Shown in pieces: positions 17,345 through 25,847 of a stretch of 64,000 bases of DNA. The notes under the pieces were generated by a model. The model did not search any database. It saw nothing but the letters and a program-made list of their open reading frames with translations, and was not told the DNA's origin. The translations under genes and the position numbers were made by a program. This stretch comes from Sphingobium scionense (GTDB lineage: Bacteria; Pseudomonadota; Alphaproteobacteria; Sphingomonadales; Sphingomonadaceae): positions 62,001-126,000 of the forward strand of contig NZ_JACIEU010000011.1 in NCBI RefSeq assembly GCF_014197035.1, written 5' to 3'. Position 1 is the first letter of the stretch, and every line of letters starts with the position of its first letter.

Positions 17345-18107
17345 CATCATCCAGTCGGTAGACCATGACGGTTATGCCGAGCCGTTCGTCGGCATGGGCG
17401 GGATATTCTTTCGCCGTGCGGCCCGGCCGCGTTTCGAAGCGATCAATGATATATCCGGCGATGTCACCACGCTGTTCCGTGTGGTGCGCCGGCATTATCA
17501 GGCCCTGGTCGACGAGCTGGAATGGACGCTGGCCAGCCGCGAGGAGTTCGATCGACTGCGTGCAATCGATTCGGCTTGCCTCACCGACATCGAACGCGCT
17601 GCGCGCTTCCTCTATCTGCAGCGCCTGGCCTTCGGCGGCAAAGTCGTCGGCCGAACCTATGGTGTGCAGACCAGCGGCCCCGCCCGCTTCAATCTCGTAC
17701 GGCTGCGCGCCACCCTATCGTCTATTCGGGACCGGCTGCAGCCGGTCGTCATCGAGCGCCTTCCCTATGGCGACTTCATCCGGCGCTATGATCGGCCGGG
17801 CATGCTCTTCTATCTTGATCCGCCCTATTGGGATTGCGAGGCCGATTACGGCGCCGGGGTCTTCGCGCGAGAAGATTTCGAGCGCCTGGCCGAGCAGCTT
17901 GCCGGCATCTGCGGCCAGTTCATTCTCTCGATCAATGACACGCCCGGCGCGCGCGCTGTCTTTTCGCGGTTCAATCTTCAAGCGGTCGATGTGACCTATA
18001 CCATCTCCGCTGGCACCAATTCGGCCCGCGCTGGCGAGCTGATCATCGCCAATTTCCCGCTCGACCGGGCCGCATGCCCTGAGGCTGGATCAAAACCACG
18101 ATCCTAA
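17262..18107 (+). CDS. D12-class DNA N6-adenine methyltransferase
   Basis: A 281-residue protein. The ATG at 17262 follows GGAAGG by 7 bases; the TTG at 17256 is a less likely start. Motif X/I reads AAGYLGGKRNLARRI and FVGMGGIFFRRA (AdoMet binding), and motif IV is DPPY at residues 186-189, the catalytic adenine-flipping motif. Phage methylases of this type protect DNA from host restriction. The overlap with the upstream Com-like gene suggests that its translation depends on Com. No cognate endonuclease gene is seen next to it. Confidence 0.88.
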   Translation: MTLETISPISPAAGYLGGKRNLARRICSIIQSVDHDGYAEPFVGMGGIFFRRAARPRFEAINDISGDVTTLFRVVRRHYQALVDELEWTLASREEFDRLRAIDSACLTDIERAARFLYLQRLAFGGKVVGRTYGVQTSGPARFNLVRLRATLSSIRDRLQPVVIERLPYGDFIRRYDRPGMLFYLDPPYWDCEADYGAGVFAREDFERLAEQLAGICGQFILSINDTPGARAVFSRFNLQAVDVTYTISAGTNSARAGELIIANFPLDRAACPEAGSKPRS

Positions 18108-18131
18108 CCTCTTGGCGCCCTGGGGAGCCAA

Positions 18132-18155
18132 GCGGGAAGGCCACAGCCTTCCCGC
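18132..18155. terminator. Hairpin between convergent methylase and RepA-like genes
   Basis: Perfect 10-bp inverted repeat, GCGGGAAGGC at 18132-18141 and GCCTTCCCGC at 18146-18155, loop CACA. It stands between two convergent genes and probably limits read-through in both directions, though it lacks a T-run. Confidence 0.5.
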
Positions 18156-18253
18156 CCCCTACGGCGCGGGGGAGCGCCTGGGGTGTAAAATCTGGGGGTG
18201 GGGGTGCGTGCGTGACCGCTAATAGCGCCTGCCGAAGGCAGTCCTTATCCCTC

Positions 18254-18970
18254 TTATAATTCTTCCCCGGGATTCCGACCCGTATCTGAACTCGCACCCT
18301 CCCCTTCGAAGGCCGCCTCCATGCGAGCCAGGATAGATGCGAGTTTGGGATCGCAGGCCGGTTCCCGGGCCACCTCAGCGCCCTCCAGGCTATCAGCAGT
18401 GGAGGTCCCGGCCGCGGGCATGCACTTCCTCAGCAACTGCGCCAGGCGCATCTGCGCTCGCTTGTGCAGCCGGTGCAGGTCGAAGAAATAGGCATTGGTG
18501 GCCTGCTTCACACGCGGCCCCTCGCCCGGCTCGTTGCCGGTCTTCTCCGTGCGCCGCACCCAATTCAGGAAGCCATGGTCCTTCAGCCGCCGCATGGCGT
18601 CGACCACGGTCTTGCGCGCGTAGCCGGTCAGGTCCTGGATGGTGGCGATCGCCGGCTCGAGCCGGCCGGTCTTGAAGTCCAGCCCCGGAAGCCAGAGCAG
18701 CGCCTTCAGCACGCGCAGCGCGTTAGCGCCGAGCGGGTGCCGCTCCCCCTTCTTCTTCATCTGCCGATCATATTCTTCGGCGGTCTGCAGATAGCGATCG
18801 CGCCAGCGCATGGCGCCGACTTTCGTCCCGTCACCTATCGGCCGGAAGACCTGAGCCCGTCGGTCGTTGACGTCGTAGCTGTGCCGGCGGACCGGCTCTT
18901 CAGTGCGCCGGCCGGGCTTGTTGTTGGCGACGAGGCGGTCGGCGACCGAACCAAATGACCAGGCCGTCAT
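18254..18970 (-). CDS. RepA-like winged-helix protein
   Basis: A 238-residue protein. The middle (about residues 75-165) reads as a winged helix: LGANALRVLKALLWL, IATIQDLTGYARKTVVDAMR, LKDHGFLNWVRRTE, ending with NAYFFDLHRLHKRA. Sphingomonad homologues are often annotated as replication protein A or helix-turn-helix proteins on plasmids and integrated elements. It may initiate replication of the element or act as a regulator. The start at 18970 lacks a clear ribosome site, so an internal start near MRWRDRYLQTAEEY is possible. It is the last gene I attribute to the mobile element. Confidence 0.55.
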   Translation of the reverse strand: MTAWSFGSVADRLVANNKPGRRTEEPVRRHSYDVNDRRAQVFRPIGDGTKVGAMRWRDRYLQTAEEYDRQMKKKGERHPLGANALRVLKALLWLPGLDFKTGRLEPAIATIQDLTGYARKTVVDAMRRLKDHGFLNWVRRTEKTGNEPGEGPRVKQATNAYFFDLHRLHKRAQMRLAQLLRKCMPAAGTSTADSLEGAEVAREPACDPKLASILARMEAAFEGEGASSDTGRNPGEEL

Positions 18971-19151
18971 GCGCGCGCCGCCCGTTTATTGGCGACGGAT
19001 TCTCTTTGCTTCTTGCGTTCGACGAGCACAATATGCCCCCTCGTCTTCGCAAAGCATTAGATTGGTTGATAACGTCTGTGCCATTCAGCCGGCACCGACG
19101 GGCAAAGATTTCAGACGGGCAGCCGGCCCAGATTTGGACCGGTCCCCAACG

Positions 19152-20597
19152 TCATTCCGGCAAACCTCCCTCACTCGCAGCATGCCCGGTCGTGCGCAGC
19201 AGGCTGCGGCCACGGCTATAGGCGAAATAAAGAGCCAGGCCGACGAGGTTCCACAGGCCAAAGCGCAGCAGCGTCTTTTCCGGCAGGCTGATCAGCAGAT
19301 AGATACAGCCGACGATCGCCAGCGTGCCGACCAGATAAGGCTGCGGGCAGCGGAAGACGCGCTTCATCTCGGGTGCCTTGCGGCGCAGCGCCATCATGCA
19401 GCCGGCGACCGCGATGAAGGCGATCAGCGTGCCCGCATTGGCCAGTTCAGCGATCTCGTCGAGGCGGAAGAAGCCGGCGACGGCGGCGACGAAGACGCCG
19501 GTGATCGCCGTGATGCGCACGGGCGATCCTGTCTTTTCCGACACTTTGCTGAGCGAACGCGGCAGCAGCCCGTCGCGCGCCATCACGAAGAAGATACGGC
19601 TCTGGCCATACATCATGACCAGAATGACGGAGGGCAGCGCGACCAGCGCGGCGCCCGCCACCAGCCAGGCGGCCAGCGGATGATCCAGCGAGCGCAACAC
19701 CAGCGCCAGCGGTTCGGATGAACCGGCCAGCGCCCGGAAATCAAGCGCACCGATCGCCGCGACCGCAACCGCCATGTAGATGAGGGTGCAGACCGCCATC
19801 GACCCGATGATACCGATGGTGAGGTCTCGGCCTGGATTGCGCGCTTCCTCGGCCGAGGTCGCGACCGCATCGAAGCCGTAGAAGGCGAAGAAGACGATCG
19901 CCGCCGCGGCCATCACGCCGCGCGTCATACCGCCCTCCACATGGCTGACGAAACCATAAGGCATGAAGGGCTGGAGATGGTCGGACTGGAAGGCGGGCAG
20001 CGCCAGCGCGACGAAGGCGGCCAGCGCGGTCAGTTTGATGACCACCAAAACGATGTTGAGCGTCGCACTTTCACGCGTGCCCGCGATCAGCATGCCCGCG
20101 ATCGCCAGAGCCACCAGCACGGCCGGCAGGTTGACGATCCCGCCGCCATGCGGCCCGGCCAGCAGCATCGGTGGCAGGCTGATCCCCGCCTGCTGGATCC
20201 AGCCGACCAGATAGCCCGACCAGCCGACCGCCACGGTGCTGCACGCCAGCGAATATTCCAGAATCAGGCTCCATCCCACCACCCATGCCAGCGTCTCCCC
20301 CAGCACCGAATAAGTGTAGGTATAGGCGCTGCCGGCGGTCGGGATCAGCGTGGCAAGTTCGGCATAGGCCAGCGCCGCGCAGGCGCACACGGCCCCCGCA
20401 ATGGCAAAGGCCAGGATCACCGCCGGCCCCGCCCGGTCAGCACCCACACCGGTCAGCGTATAGATGCCAGTACCGACGATCGCCCCGACCCCCAGCGCGA
20501 TCAGATGCGGCCAGGACAATGTCTTGCGCAACTGCTGATGCTGCGCGTGATGACTGGCGCCGATCGGCTTGATCGGTCCCCAAAAACCAGTGCTCAA
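19152..20597 (-). CDS. APC-family amino acid permease (cationic amino acid transporter type)
   Basis: A 481-residue protein with about 12 membrane segments. The N-terminal LIALGVGAIVGTGIYTLTG and GPAVILAFAIAGAVCACAAL are the TM1-TM2 signature of APC transporters, and FFAFYGFDAVATSAEEARNP is the TM6-7 substrate region. The likely start is a TTG at 20597 preceded by a purine-rich AAGGAAGGAAA stretch. It lies 51 bases downstream of the gntR gene on the same strand. Context points to import of hydroxyproline, proline or other amino acids released from peptides; specificity is inferred, not read from sequence. Confidence 0.85.
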   Translation of the reverse strand: MSTGFWGPIKPIGASHHAQHQQLRKTLSWPHLIALGVGAIVGTGIYTLTGVGADRAGPAVILAFAIAGAVCACAALAYAELATLIPTAGSAYTYTYSVLGETLAWVVGWSLILEYSLACSTVAVGWSGYLVGWIQQAGISLPPMLLAGPHGGGIVNLPAVLVALAIAGMLIAGTRESATLNIVLVVIKLTALAAFVALALPAFQSDHLQPFMPYGFVSHVEGGMTRGVMAAAAIVFFAFYGFDAVATSAEEARNPGRDLTIGIIGSMAVCTLIYMAVAVAAIGALDFRALAGSSEPLALVLRSLDHPLAAWLVAGAALVALPSVILVMMYGQSRIFFVMARDGLLPRSLSKVSEKTGSPVRITAITGVFVAAVAGFFRLDEIAELANAGTLIAFIAVAGCMMALRRKAPEMKRVFRCPQPYLVGTLAIVGCIYLLISLPEKTLLRFGLWNLVGLALYFAYSRGRSLLRTTGHAASEGGLPE

Positions 20598-20648
20598 CCG
20601 AAATTTCCTTCCTTGTTCTTATGGACGTTCCGGTTGCACGGTCATGGT

Positions 20649-21299
20649 TCAGTCGTCGGCGTCGAGCTGAACCATGAGATCGTCCATGGTTTTGCGGATA
20701 TGTGCGACTGTGAGTTCGCGGATCAGTTGGCTGTCGCGCGCAACCCAGGCATCGAGCATCTCGCGATGCTCGTCATTGGCACGCTCGTCGCGGCCGAGCG
20801 GTTCCAGATGCTTGCGGACATAGCGTTCCGACAGGATATGAAGCCGTTCCAGAATATTGACAGACAAAGGCTGGCAACTGGGACGCAGCAGCGCCATGTG
20901 GAAGGCGCGATTGAACGCGCCCACCCCGTCGCCGCCTTCGTCGGTGACCTGATAGAGGGTCGCGAGCGTGTTGATCGCTGCCTGATGCTCCGCCTCGTCT
21001 GCCCGTTCTGCAGCCAGCGCCATCACGTCGGGCTCCAGCTTCAACCGCAGCGCATAGACCTCGTCCGCTTCCACCCGATTGAGGCTGCGCACGAAGAAAC
21101 CGCGATTGGCCTGCGACTTGAGCAGCCCTTCCTGCTCCAGCCGGGCCAACGCCTCGCGCAGCGGAATCTTGCTGATCCCCAGTTCGGCCGCCAGCGCGTC
21201 CTGGCGGATCGGCCCGTCGGGCGGCACTCGGCCAGACAAGATGCGCTCACGGACAAGGTCGACCAGCTGGTCGGACAGATTTCGGATGATTAGGCTCAT
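20649..21299 (-). CDS. GntR-family (FadR/FCD-type) transcriptional regulator of the hydroxyproline locus
   Basis: A 216-residue protein from the ATG at 21299 (MSLIIRNLSDQLVDLVRERI). Residues 10-75 form the winged helix of GntR proteins (IRQDALAAELGISKIPLREALARLEQEGLL), and residues 85-205 are an all-helical FCD ligand domain (MALLRPSCQPLSVNILERLH carries expected metal/ligand positions). It sits in the transcript dapA-like, epimerase, gntR, permease. A CGTATATG element 41 bases upstream and CGTATAC elements before all other units of the island make it the probable repressor, lifted by hydroxyproline or a pathway intermediate. Ligand is inferred. Confidence 0.85.
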   Translation of the reverse strand: MSLIIRNLSDQLVDLVRERILSGRVPPDGPIRQDALAAELGISKIPLREALARLEQEGLLKSQANRGFFVRSLNRVEADEVYALRLKLEPDVMALAAERADEAEHQAAINTLATLYQVTDEGGDGVGAFNRAFHMALLRPSCQPLSVNILERLHILSERYVRKHLEPLGRDERANDEHREMLDAWVARDSQLIRELTVAHIRKTMDDLMVQLDADD

Positions 21300-21339
21300 G
21301 AAGCGAACATAGCACAGAGCGGACGGCGGAATACAACTT

Positions 21340-21347
21340 CGTATATG
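21340..21347. promoter_or_regulatory. Candidate GntR operator (variant) upstream of gntR
   Basis: TTCGTATATGAT at 21338-21349 differs in one base of its core from the CGTATAC element found at five other promoters of the island. It lies in the 85-base gap between the epimerase and gntR genes, suggesting an internal, autoregulated promoter. Confidence 0.55.
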
Positions 21348-21384
21348 ATGAACGATCCCGTCCATCCGCTCTGCGCCTTTGATT

Positions 21385-22392
21385 TCATACGACCGTGAAG
21401 CCGGCCCAGAACGGGTCTGCGCGATCGACCCAGATGGTGTTGAAGCCGGTGGCGATCGCCGATCCCTCGATCGAGGGGATGATCGCCTTCTGGTCGCCGA
21501 TCATCGTCTCGGCCTCGACCCGACCGATAAAGCGGCTGCAGATATAGCTTTCATGCACGAACCGGTCGCCGACCTTCAGCCTGCCCTTGGCCGCCAGATG
21601 CGCCAGCCGCGCGGATGTGCCGGTGCCACAGGGGCTGCGGTCGATCGCCCGCTCGCCATAGAAGACGGCGTTGCGGCCGTCGGCGCCCTCGCCCTTGGGC
21701 TTGTCGGCCCACAGGACATGGCTGACCCCCTTGATACTGGGCTCGAGCGGATGGACCGGCTGATACTTCTCGCGCACCAATTCGCGAATGATCCGGCTCA
21801 GTTCGACGATGCGCGATGCGCCGAGGTCATCAAGGCCAGTATAGCCACTCTGCGGTTCGACGATCGCATAGTAATTGCCGCCATAGGAGACATCGACGCT
21901 GAGCGGCCCGAAACCCGGCACATCGATTGCGATGCCCTCCGCTGCCAGATAGGCGGGGACGTTGCGGATCTTGACCGAAGTCACGCGCTTGCCGTCGGTC
22001 GTATAGTCGATGTCGATGATGCCGGCGGGCACTTCTACCCGCAGCCTGCCCGGCGTCGCCGGCTGGATTAGGCCATTTTCCAGGCCGAACGTCACCATGC
22101 CGATCGTGCCATGGCCGCACATCGGCAGGCATCCGCTGGTCTCGATGAAGAGGATACCGATGTCGGTATCGTCGCGCGTCGAGGGATAGAGGAAGCCGCC
22201 CGACATCATGTCATGGCCGCGCGGCTCGAAGCAGAGACTGGTGCGGATCCAGTCGAAGCGATTGAGAAAGTCCAGGCGGCGTTCCGCCATGGACTTTCCC
22301 TTGAGCAGCGGCGCGCCGCCCGCGACCAGACGGACGGGGTTGCCCGCCGTATGGCCGTCTATGCAGAAGAATGTGTGGCGCACCGCGGACAT
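21385..22392 (-). CDS. 4-hydroxyproline 2-epimerase
   Basis: A 335-residue proline racemase family protein, starting MSAVRHTFFCIDGHTAGNPV. It has both catalytic cysteines: Cys92 in MCGHGTIG and Cys255 in SPCGTGTSA. Trans-3-hydroxyproline dehydratases of this family replace the second cysteine by threonine, so epimerase activity is favoured: trans-4-hydroxy-L-proline to cis-4-hydroxy-D-proline. The ATG overlaps the stop of the upstream deaminase gene (TGATG), which fits a single pathway operon. Cytoplasmic, no cofactor. Activity on proline itself cannot be excluded. Confidence 0.9.
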   Translation of the reverse strand: MSAVRHTFFCIDGHTAGNPVRLVAGGAPLLKGKSMAERRLDFLNRFDWIRTSLCFEPRGHDMMSGGFLYPSTRDDTDIGILFIETSGCLPMCGHGTIGMVTFGLENGLIQPATPGRLRVEVPAGIIDIDYTTDGKRVTSVKIRNVPAYLAAEGIAIDVPGFGPLSVDVSYGGNYYAIVEPQSGYTGLDDLGASRIVELSRIIRELVREKYQPVHPLEPSIKGVSHVLWADKPKGEGADGRNAVFYGERAIDRSPCGTGTSARLAHLAAKGRLKVGDRFVHESYICSRFIGRVEAETMIGDQKAIIPSIEGSAIATGFNTIWVDRADPFWAGFTVV

Positions 22393-23306
22393 CAGGCCGC
22401 CGTCAGGCTGGGCTGGGTGGCGGCGCACTGCTCGACCCAGCGGATGACGTCGGCGCGGCGCTGGCCTTCCAGCGGCATGCGCGGCAGGCGGACATGCTCG
22501 GTGCCGCGTCCCATGATGCTTTCGGCCAGCTTGATCGACTGGACCAGATCATGATCGGCATCGAGATGCAGCAGCGGCATGAACCAGCGATAGATGCGCA
22601 GTGCTTCTTCCAGGTCGCCCCGGTTGATTGCCGCGACCAGCGCCACGGATTCGCGCGGGAAAGCGCTGGTGAGGCCGGAAATCCAGCCATGCGCGCCGAG
22701 CAACAGGCCTTCGAACGCAACATCGTCCAGGCCCGCCATCAGGATATAGCGGTCGCCAAAGGCGTTGATCAGGTCGGTGAAGCGACGCGGATCGGGTGCG
22801 CTTTCCTTGACCGCGACGATATTGGGCGTGTCGGCGAGGCGGGTGAGCGCGTCGATGCCGATATTCACGCGATAGGCCGGCGGGTTGTTGTAGAGCATGA
22901 TCGGCAACGACGTCGCCTTGGCCACCGTCTCGAAATGGGTGCAGAGTTCGCCCACGGTCGGCACATAGACCATCGCGGGCAGCACCATCAGCCCGTCGAC
23001 GCCCAGCTTTTCGGCATCCTGCGCGAAGGTGACCGCGCGGCGGGTGGTGAATTCGGACACACCGACCAGGATCGGCACGCGGCCATCCACGACCTCGACC
23101 GCCGCCTTGACGACAGCACGCTTTTCTTCGGCTTCCAGCGAGTTGTTCTCACCGCAGGTGCCAGCGATGATGAGGCCGTCGACGCCATCCTTCACCAGCG
23201 CATCCAGGACAGCCTGGGTTGCGGGGATATCAACGTCCAGATCGGGGGTGAACTGGGTGGTGGCGGCAGGGTAGACACCACGCCACGTCAATTTTGAGGA
23301 ATTCAC
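22392..23306 (-). CDS. 1-pyrroline-4-hydroxy-2-carboxylate deaminase (DapA/NAL superfamily)
   Basis: A 304-residue protein. The GTG at 23306 follows GGAGG by five bases and gives VNSSKLTWRGVYPA, the usual family N-terminus. It has the TIM-barrel features of the DHDPS family: GTCGENNSL, the YNNPPAYRVNI loop with the active-site tyrosine, and the Schiff-base lysine in IVAVKESAPDPRR. Beside a hydroxyproline epimerase and a FAD oxidase the expected reaction is deamination of pyrroline-4-hydroxy-2-carboxylate to alpha-ketoglutarate semialdehyde. A true dihydrodipicolinate synthase is unlikely in this context. Confidence 0.87.
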   Translation of the reverse strand: MNSSKLTWRGVYPAATTQFTPDLDVDIPATQAVLDALVKDGVDGLIIAGTCGENNSLEAEEKRAVVKAAVEVVDGRVPILVGVSEFTTRRAVTFAQDAEKLGVDGLMVLPAMVYVPTVGELCTHFETVAKATSLPIMLYNNPPAYRVNIGIDALTRLADTPNIVAVKESAPDPRRFTDLINAFGDRYILMAGLDDVAFEGLLLGAHGWISGLTSAFPRESVALVAAINRGDLEEALRIYRWFMPLLHLDADHDLVQSIKLAESIMGRGTEHVRLPRMPLEGQRRADVIRWVEQCAATQPSLTAA

Positions 23307-23330
23307 ATAAGCCTCCGTTGAAACTGAGGA

Positions 23331-23350
23331 TCGTATACGGTATCTAATCG
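23331..23350. promoter_or_regulatory. Candidate GntR operator in divergent promoter (deaminase / oxidase)
   Basis: The palindrome CGTATACG at 23332-23339 inside GATCGTATACGGTATC lies in the 54-base gap between divergent start codons, 25 bases from the deaminase start. One bound regulator could control both operons. Confidence 0.75.
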
Positions 23351-23360
23351 TCAACGCCAA

Positions 23361-24626
23361 GTGAAAAGAAGTCAATTGACCCAACACGCAATCATCATCG
23401 GCGGCGGCATCGTCGGAACATCCTGCGCTATCCGATTGCAGGAAAAGGGAATCTCAACGCTGCTGATCGAACGGGAAAGCCCGCTCCGCGGCGCGTCCTG
23501 GGGCAATGCAGGCCATATTGCAGTGGAACAGATTGATCCGCTCGCGTCGATGGCAACGGTGAAGAGCTTCCCCCGGCGGCTATTCTGGCGCGGCGGCGCT
23601 CTCGACCTGCCCTGGCGCGATATCGGTCGCTGGCTCCCCTTCTCGCTACGTCTGTTGAGCGCCGCGCGCCCGTCGCGCTTTGCTGCCGGACGCACGGCAT
23701 TAAAGGCGCTGCTGGGTGAGGCGATGCCGGCATGGCAGCGGATCGATGGGCTGTGCGCCGGTCCAAGCCGCCTGATCGAGGATGGGCATTTCATCGTCTG
23801 GGAAAGCGAGGCGAGCGCGCTGGCCGGGCGCTGCGCTTGGATGGCGGCCGATTGCGGTACGGCGCACTTCCGCGACGCGACCCCACGCGAGTTGGCCCTG
23901 CTCGAAGCCCTGTTCCCGCATCCGATCATTGCCGCGATTCGCTGCGAGGGCAGCGGCCGTATCGCTGACCCGACCCGGCTGGCGCAGGATCTGAAGGATA
24001 CGCTACTGGCGGCAGGTGGGCGGATCGAGCAGGCAGATGTCACCGCCCTTCCCACACATGACGGACAGGCGCAGGTGCAACTGGCTGACGGCCGGACGCT
24101 GGACGCGAACCATATCATCGTCGCGACCGGTGCCGCATCGGACGCGCTGCTGCGCCCGCTGGGCCACAAGGTGCCGATCATCGCCGAGCGCGGCTATCAT
24201 TTGCACACGCCACACCCGCCCGCAGGCTGGCCGATGGACATGCCGCCGGTGGTGTTCGAGGATCGATCGATGATCGTCACCCGGTTCGAGAGCGGCCTGC
24301 GCGCGGCAAGTTTCGTCGAATTTTCCAGCCTCTCCGCCCCGCCCGATCTGCGCAAATGGCAAAGGCTGCGCGCCCATGCGACCGCGCTCGGCCTGCCGAT
24401 CGAGGCGGACGCCAGGCCCTGGATCGGCGCGCGCCCGACCCTGCCCGACTATCTCCCCGCGATCGGCCGGAGTGACCGCGCGGACAACCTGCTCTATGCA
24501 TTCGGTCACCAGCATCTGGGGCTTACATTGGGACCGCTGACCGGGGAAATCATCGCCGCGCTCGCCACCGGCGCACCGCCGCCGGTCGACGCCACGCCCT
24601 TTTCGCTCCGCCGCTTTGAAGGATAG
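23361..24626 (+). CDS. FAD-dependent D-amino acid oxidase-type enzyme, probable cis-4-hydroxy-D-proline oxidase/dehydrogenase
   Basis: A 421-residue protein with an N-terminal Rossmann motif AIIIGGGIVGTSCAIRL (residues about 10-26) and ERESPLRGASWGNAGHI, typical of DadA/DAAO proteins, plus a C-terminal GHQHLGLTLGPLTGEIIA FAD-closing segment. In hydroxyproline pathways such an enzyme oxidises cis-4-hydroxy-D-proline to pyrroline-4-hydroxy-2-carboxylate. The GTG at 23361 is used here; a TTG at 23376 behind AAGAAG is an alternative start. It is divergent from the deaminase/epimerase genes across a shared operator and is followed after four bases by a prolidase. Confidence 0.85.
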   Translation: MKRSQLTQHAIIIGGGIVGTSCAIRLQEKGISTLLIERESPLRGASWGNAGHIAVEQIDPLASMATVKSFPRRLFWRGGALDLPWRDIGRWLPFSLRLLSAARPSRFAAGRTALKALLGEAMPAWQRIDGLCAGPSRLIEDGHFIVWESEASALAGRCAWMAADCGTAHFRDATPRELALLEALFPHPIIAAIRCEGSGRIADPTRLAQDLKDTLLAAGGRIEQADVTALPTHDGQAQVQLADGRTLDANHIIVATGAASDALLRPLGHKVPIIAERGYHLHTPHPPAGWPMDMPPVVFEDRSMIVTRFESGLRAASFVEFSSLSAPPDLRKWQRLRAHATALGLPIEADARPWIGARPTLPDYLPAIGRSDRADNLLYAFGHQHLGLTLGPLTGEIIAALATGAPPPVDATPFSLRRFEG

Positions 24627-24630
24627 GATT

Positions 24631-25833
24631 ATGACACAGCAGATCGGCGGTTCGGACGCCGCCACCGAACTGGCCAGCCTCCAGCCCTGGTCCGATCGCG
24701 CACCGGCCATCGGCGCCGCCGAATATCAGGCGCGCATTGCCAAGGCCCGTACCCTGATGGCGCAGGAGGGACTCGACGCGCTGCTGATCGATGCCGGGAC
24801 CAGCCTCGCCTATTTCGCCGGCGTCCCCTGGGGCGCGAGCGAGCGACTGGTGGCGATGCTGCTGCCGCTCAGCGGCGAGCCGATCCTGATCTGCCCGCGC
24901 TTCGAGCGCGGATCGCTGGAAGCCGATCTCAAGATCGATGCCGGTGACCTGCGCCTTTGGGAAGAGGATGAAAGCCCGTCCGCGCTGGTTGCCGATGCGC
25001 TGAAGTCATTGGGCGTCGCCCGGCTGGGGATCGACCCGGCCATGGCCTTCCTGTTCGTCGAGCGCATTCGGGCCGCCGCACCGGACGTGACGCTGATTGC
25101 CGCGTCGGCCGTGATCGACGGCTGCCGCAGCCGCAAGTCGGCCGCCGAACTGGCGCTGATGCAGCAGGCCAAGTCGATGACGCTGGAAGTGCATCGCCGC
25201 GCCGCACGCATCCTGCGCCCCGGCATCACCGCGACCGAGGTGCGTCGCTTCATCGAGGCCGCGCACCGGGTGCTGGGTGCGTCGGGGAGCAGCTTCTGCA
25301 TCGTCCAGTTCGGCCGATCGACCGCCTATCCCCACGGCCTGCCTGGCGAGAGCGTGCTGGCCGAAGGCGACATGGTGCTGATCGATACCGGCTGCACCAT
25401 CGGCGGCTATCATAGCGACATCACCCGATCCTATGTCTATGGCGACGCGGACGCCGAGCAGCGGCGCATCTGGGCACTGGAAAAGGAAGCGCAGCAGGCC
25501 GCGTTCGATGCGGTCAAGCCCGACGTCGCCTGTGGGGCGATCGATGCGGCGGCGCGGCGCGTGCTGGAAGCGGCCGGCCTTGGTCCCGACTATCGCCTGC
25601 CCGGCCTGCCGCATCGCACCGGCCATGGCATCGGCCTGTCGATCCATGAGGCGCCCTATCTGGTGCGCGGCGACATGACCCCATTGGAGCCGGGCATGTG
25701 CTTCTCCAACGAGCCGATGATCGTCGTGCCGGATCGCTTCGGCGTGCGGCTGGAGGATCATTTTTACGTGACCGAGACCGGGGCGGCCTGGTTCACCCCG
25801 CCCTCGGTCGCGATCGACCAGCCTTTTGCCTGA
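24631..25833 (+). CDS. M24-family Xaa-Pro dipeptidase (prolidase-type)
   Basis: A 400-residue protein starting MTQQIGGSDAATELASLQPW. The N-terminal domain is a creatinase-like fold and the C-terminal pita-bread domain contains all five metal ligands: Asp252 (LIDTG), Asp263 (SDITR), His332 (TGHGIG), Glu361 (NEPM) and Glu375 (LEDH). No signal peptide, so it acts in the cytoplasm on imported dipeptides. Between an oxidase of D-hydroxyproline and peptide importers, its likely role is releasing proline or hydroxyproline from Xaa-Pro/Xaa-Hyp dipeptides. Confidence 0.88.
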   Translation: MTQQIGGSDAATELASLQPWSDRAPAIGAAEYQARIAKARTLMAQEGLDALLIDAGTSLAYFAGVPWGASERLVAMLLPLSGEPILICPRFERGSLEADLKIDAGDLRLWEEDESPSALVADALKSLGVARLGIDPAMAFLFVERIRAAAPDVTLIAASAVIDGCRSRKSAAELALMQQAKSMTLEVHRRAARILRPGITATEVRRFIEAAHRVLGASGSSFCIVQFGRSTAYPHGLPGESVLAEGDMVLIDTGCTIGGYHSDITRSYVYGDADAEQRRIWALEKEAQQAAFDAVKPDVACGAIDAAARRVLEAAGLGPDYRLPGLPHRTGHGIGLSIHEAPYLVRGDMTPLEPGMCFSNEPMIVVPDRFGVRLEDHFYVTETGAAWFTPPSVAIDQPFA

Positions 25834-25847
25834 ATTATTGGCGGCGC

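Noticed and set aside
21385..22392. Trans-3-hydroxy-L-proline dehydratase as identity of the racemase-family protein
   Set aside because: Dehydratases replace the second catalytic cysteine by threonine; here both cysteines (92 and 255) are present.
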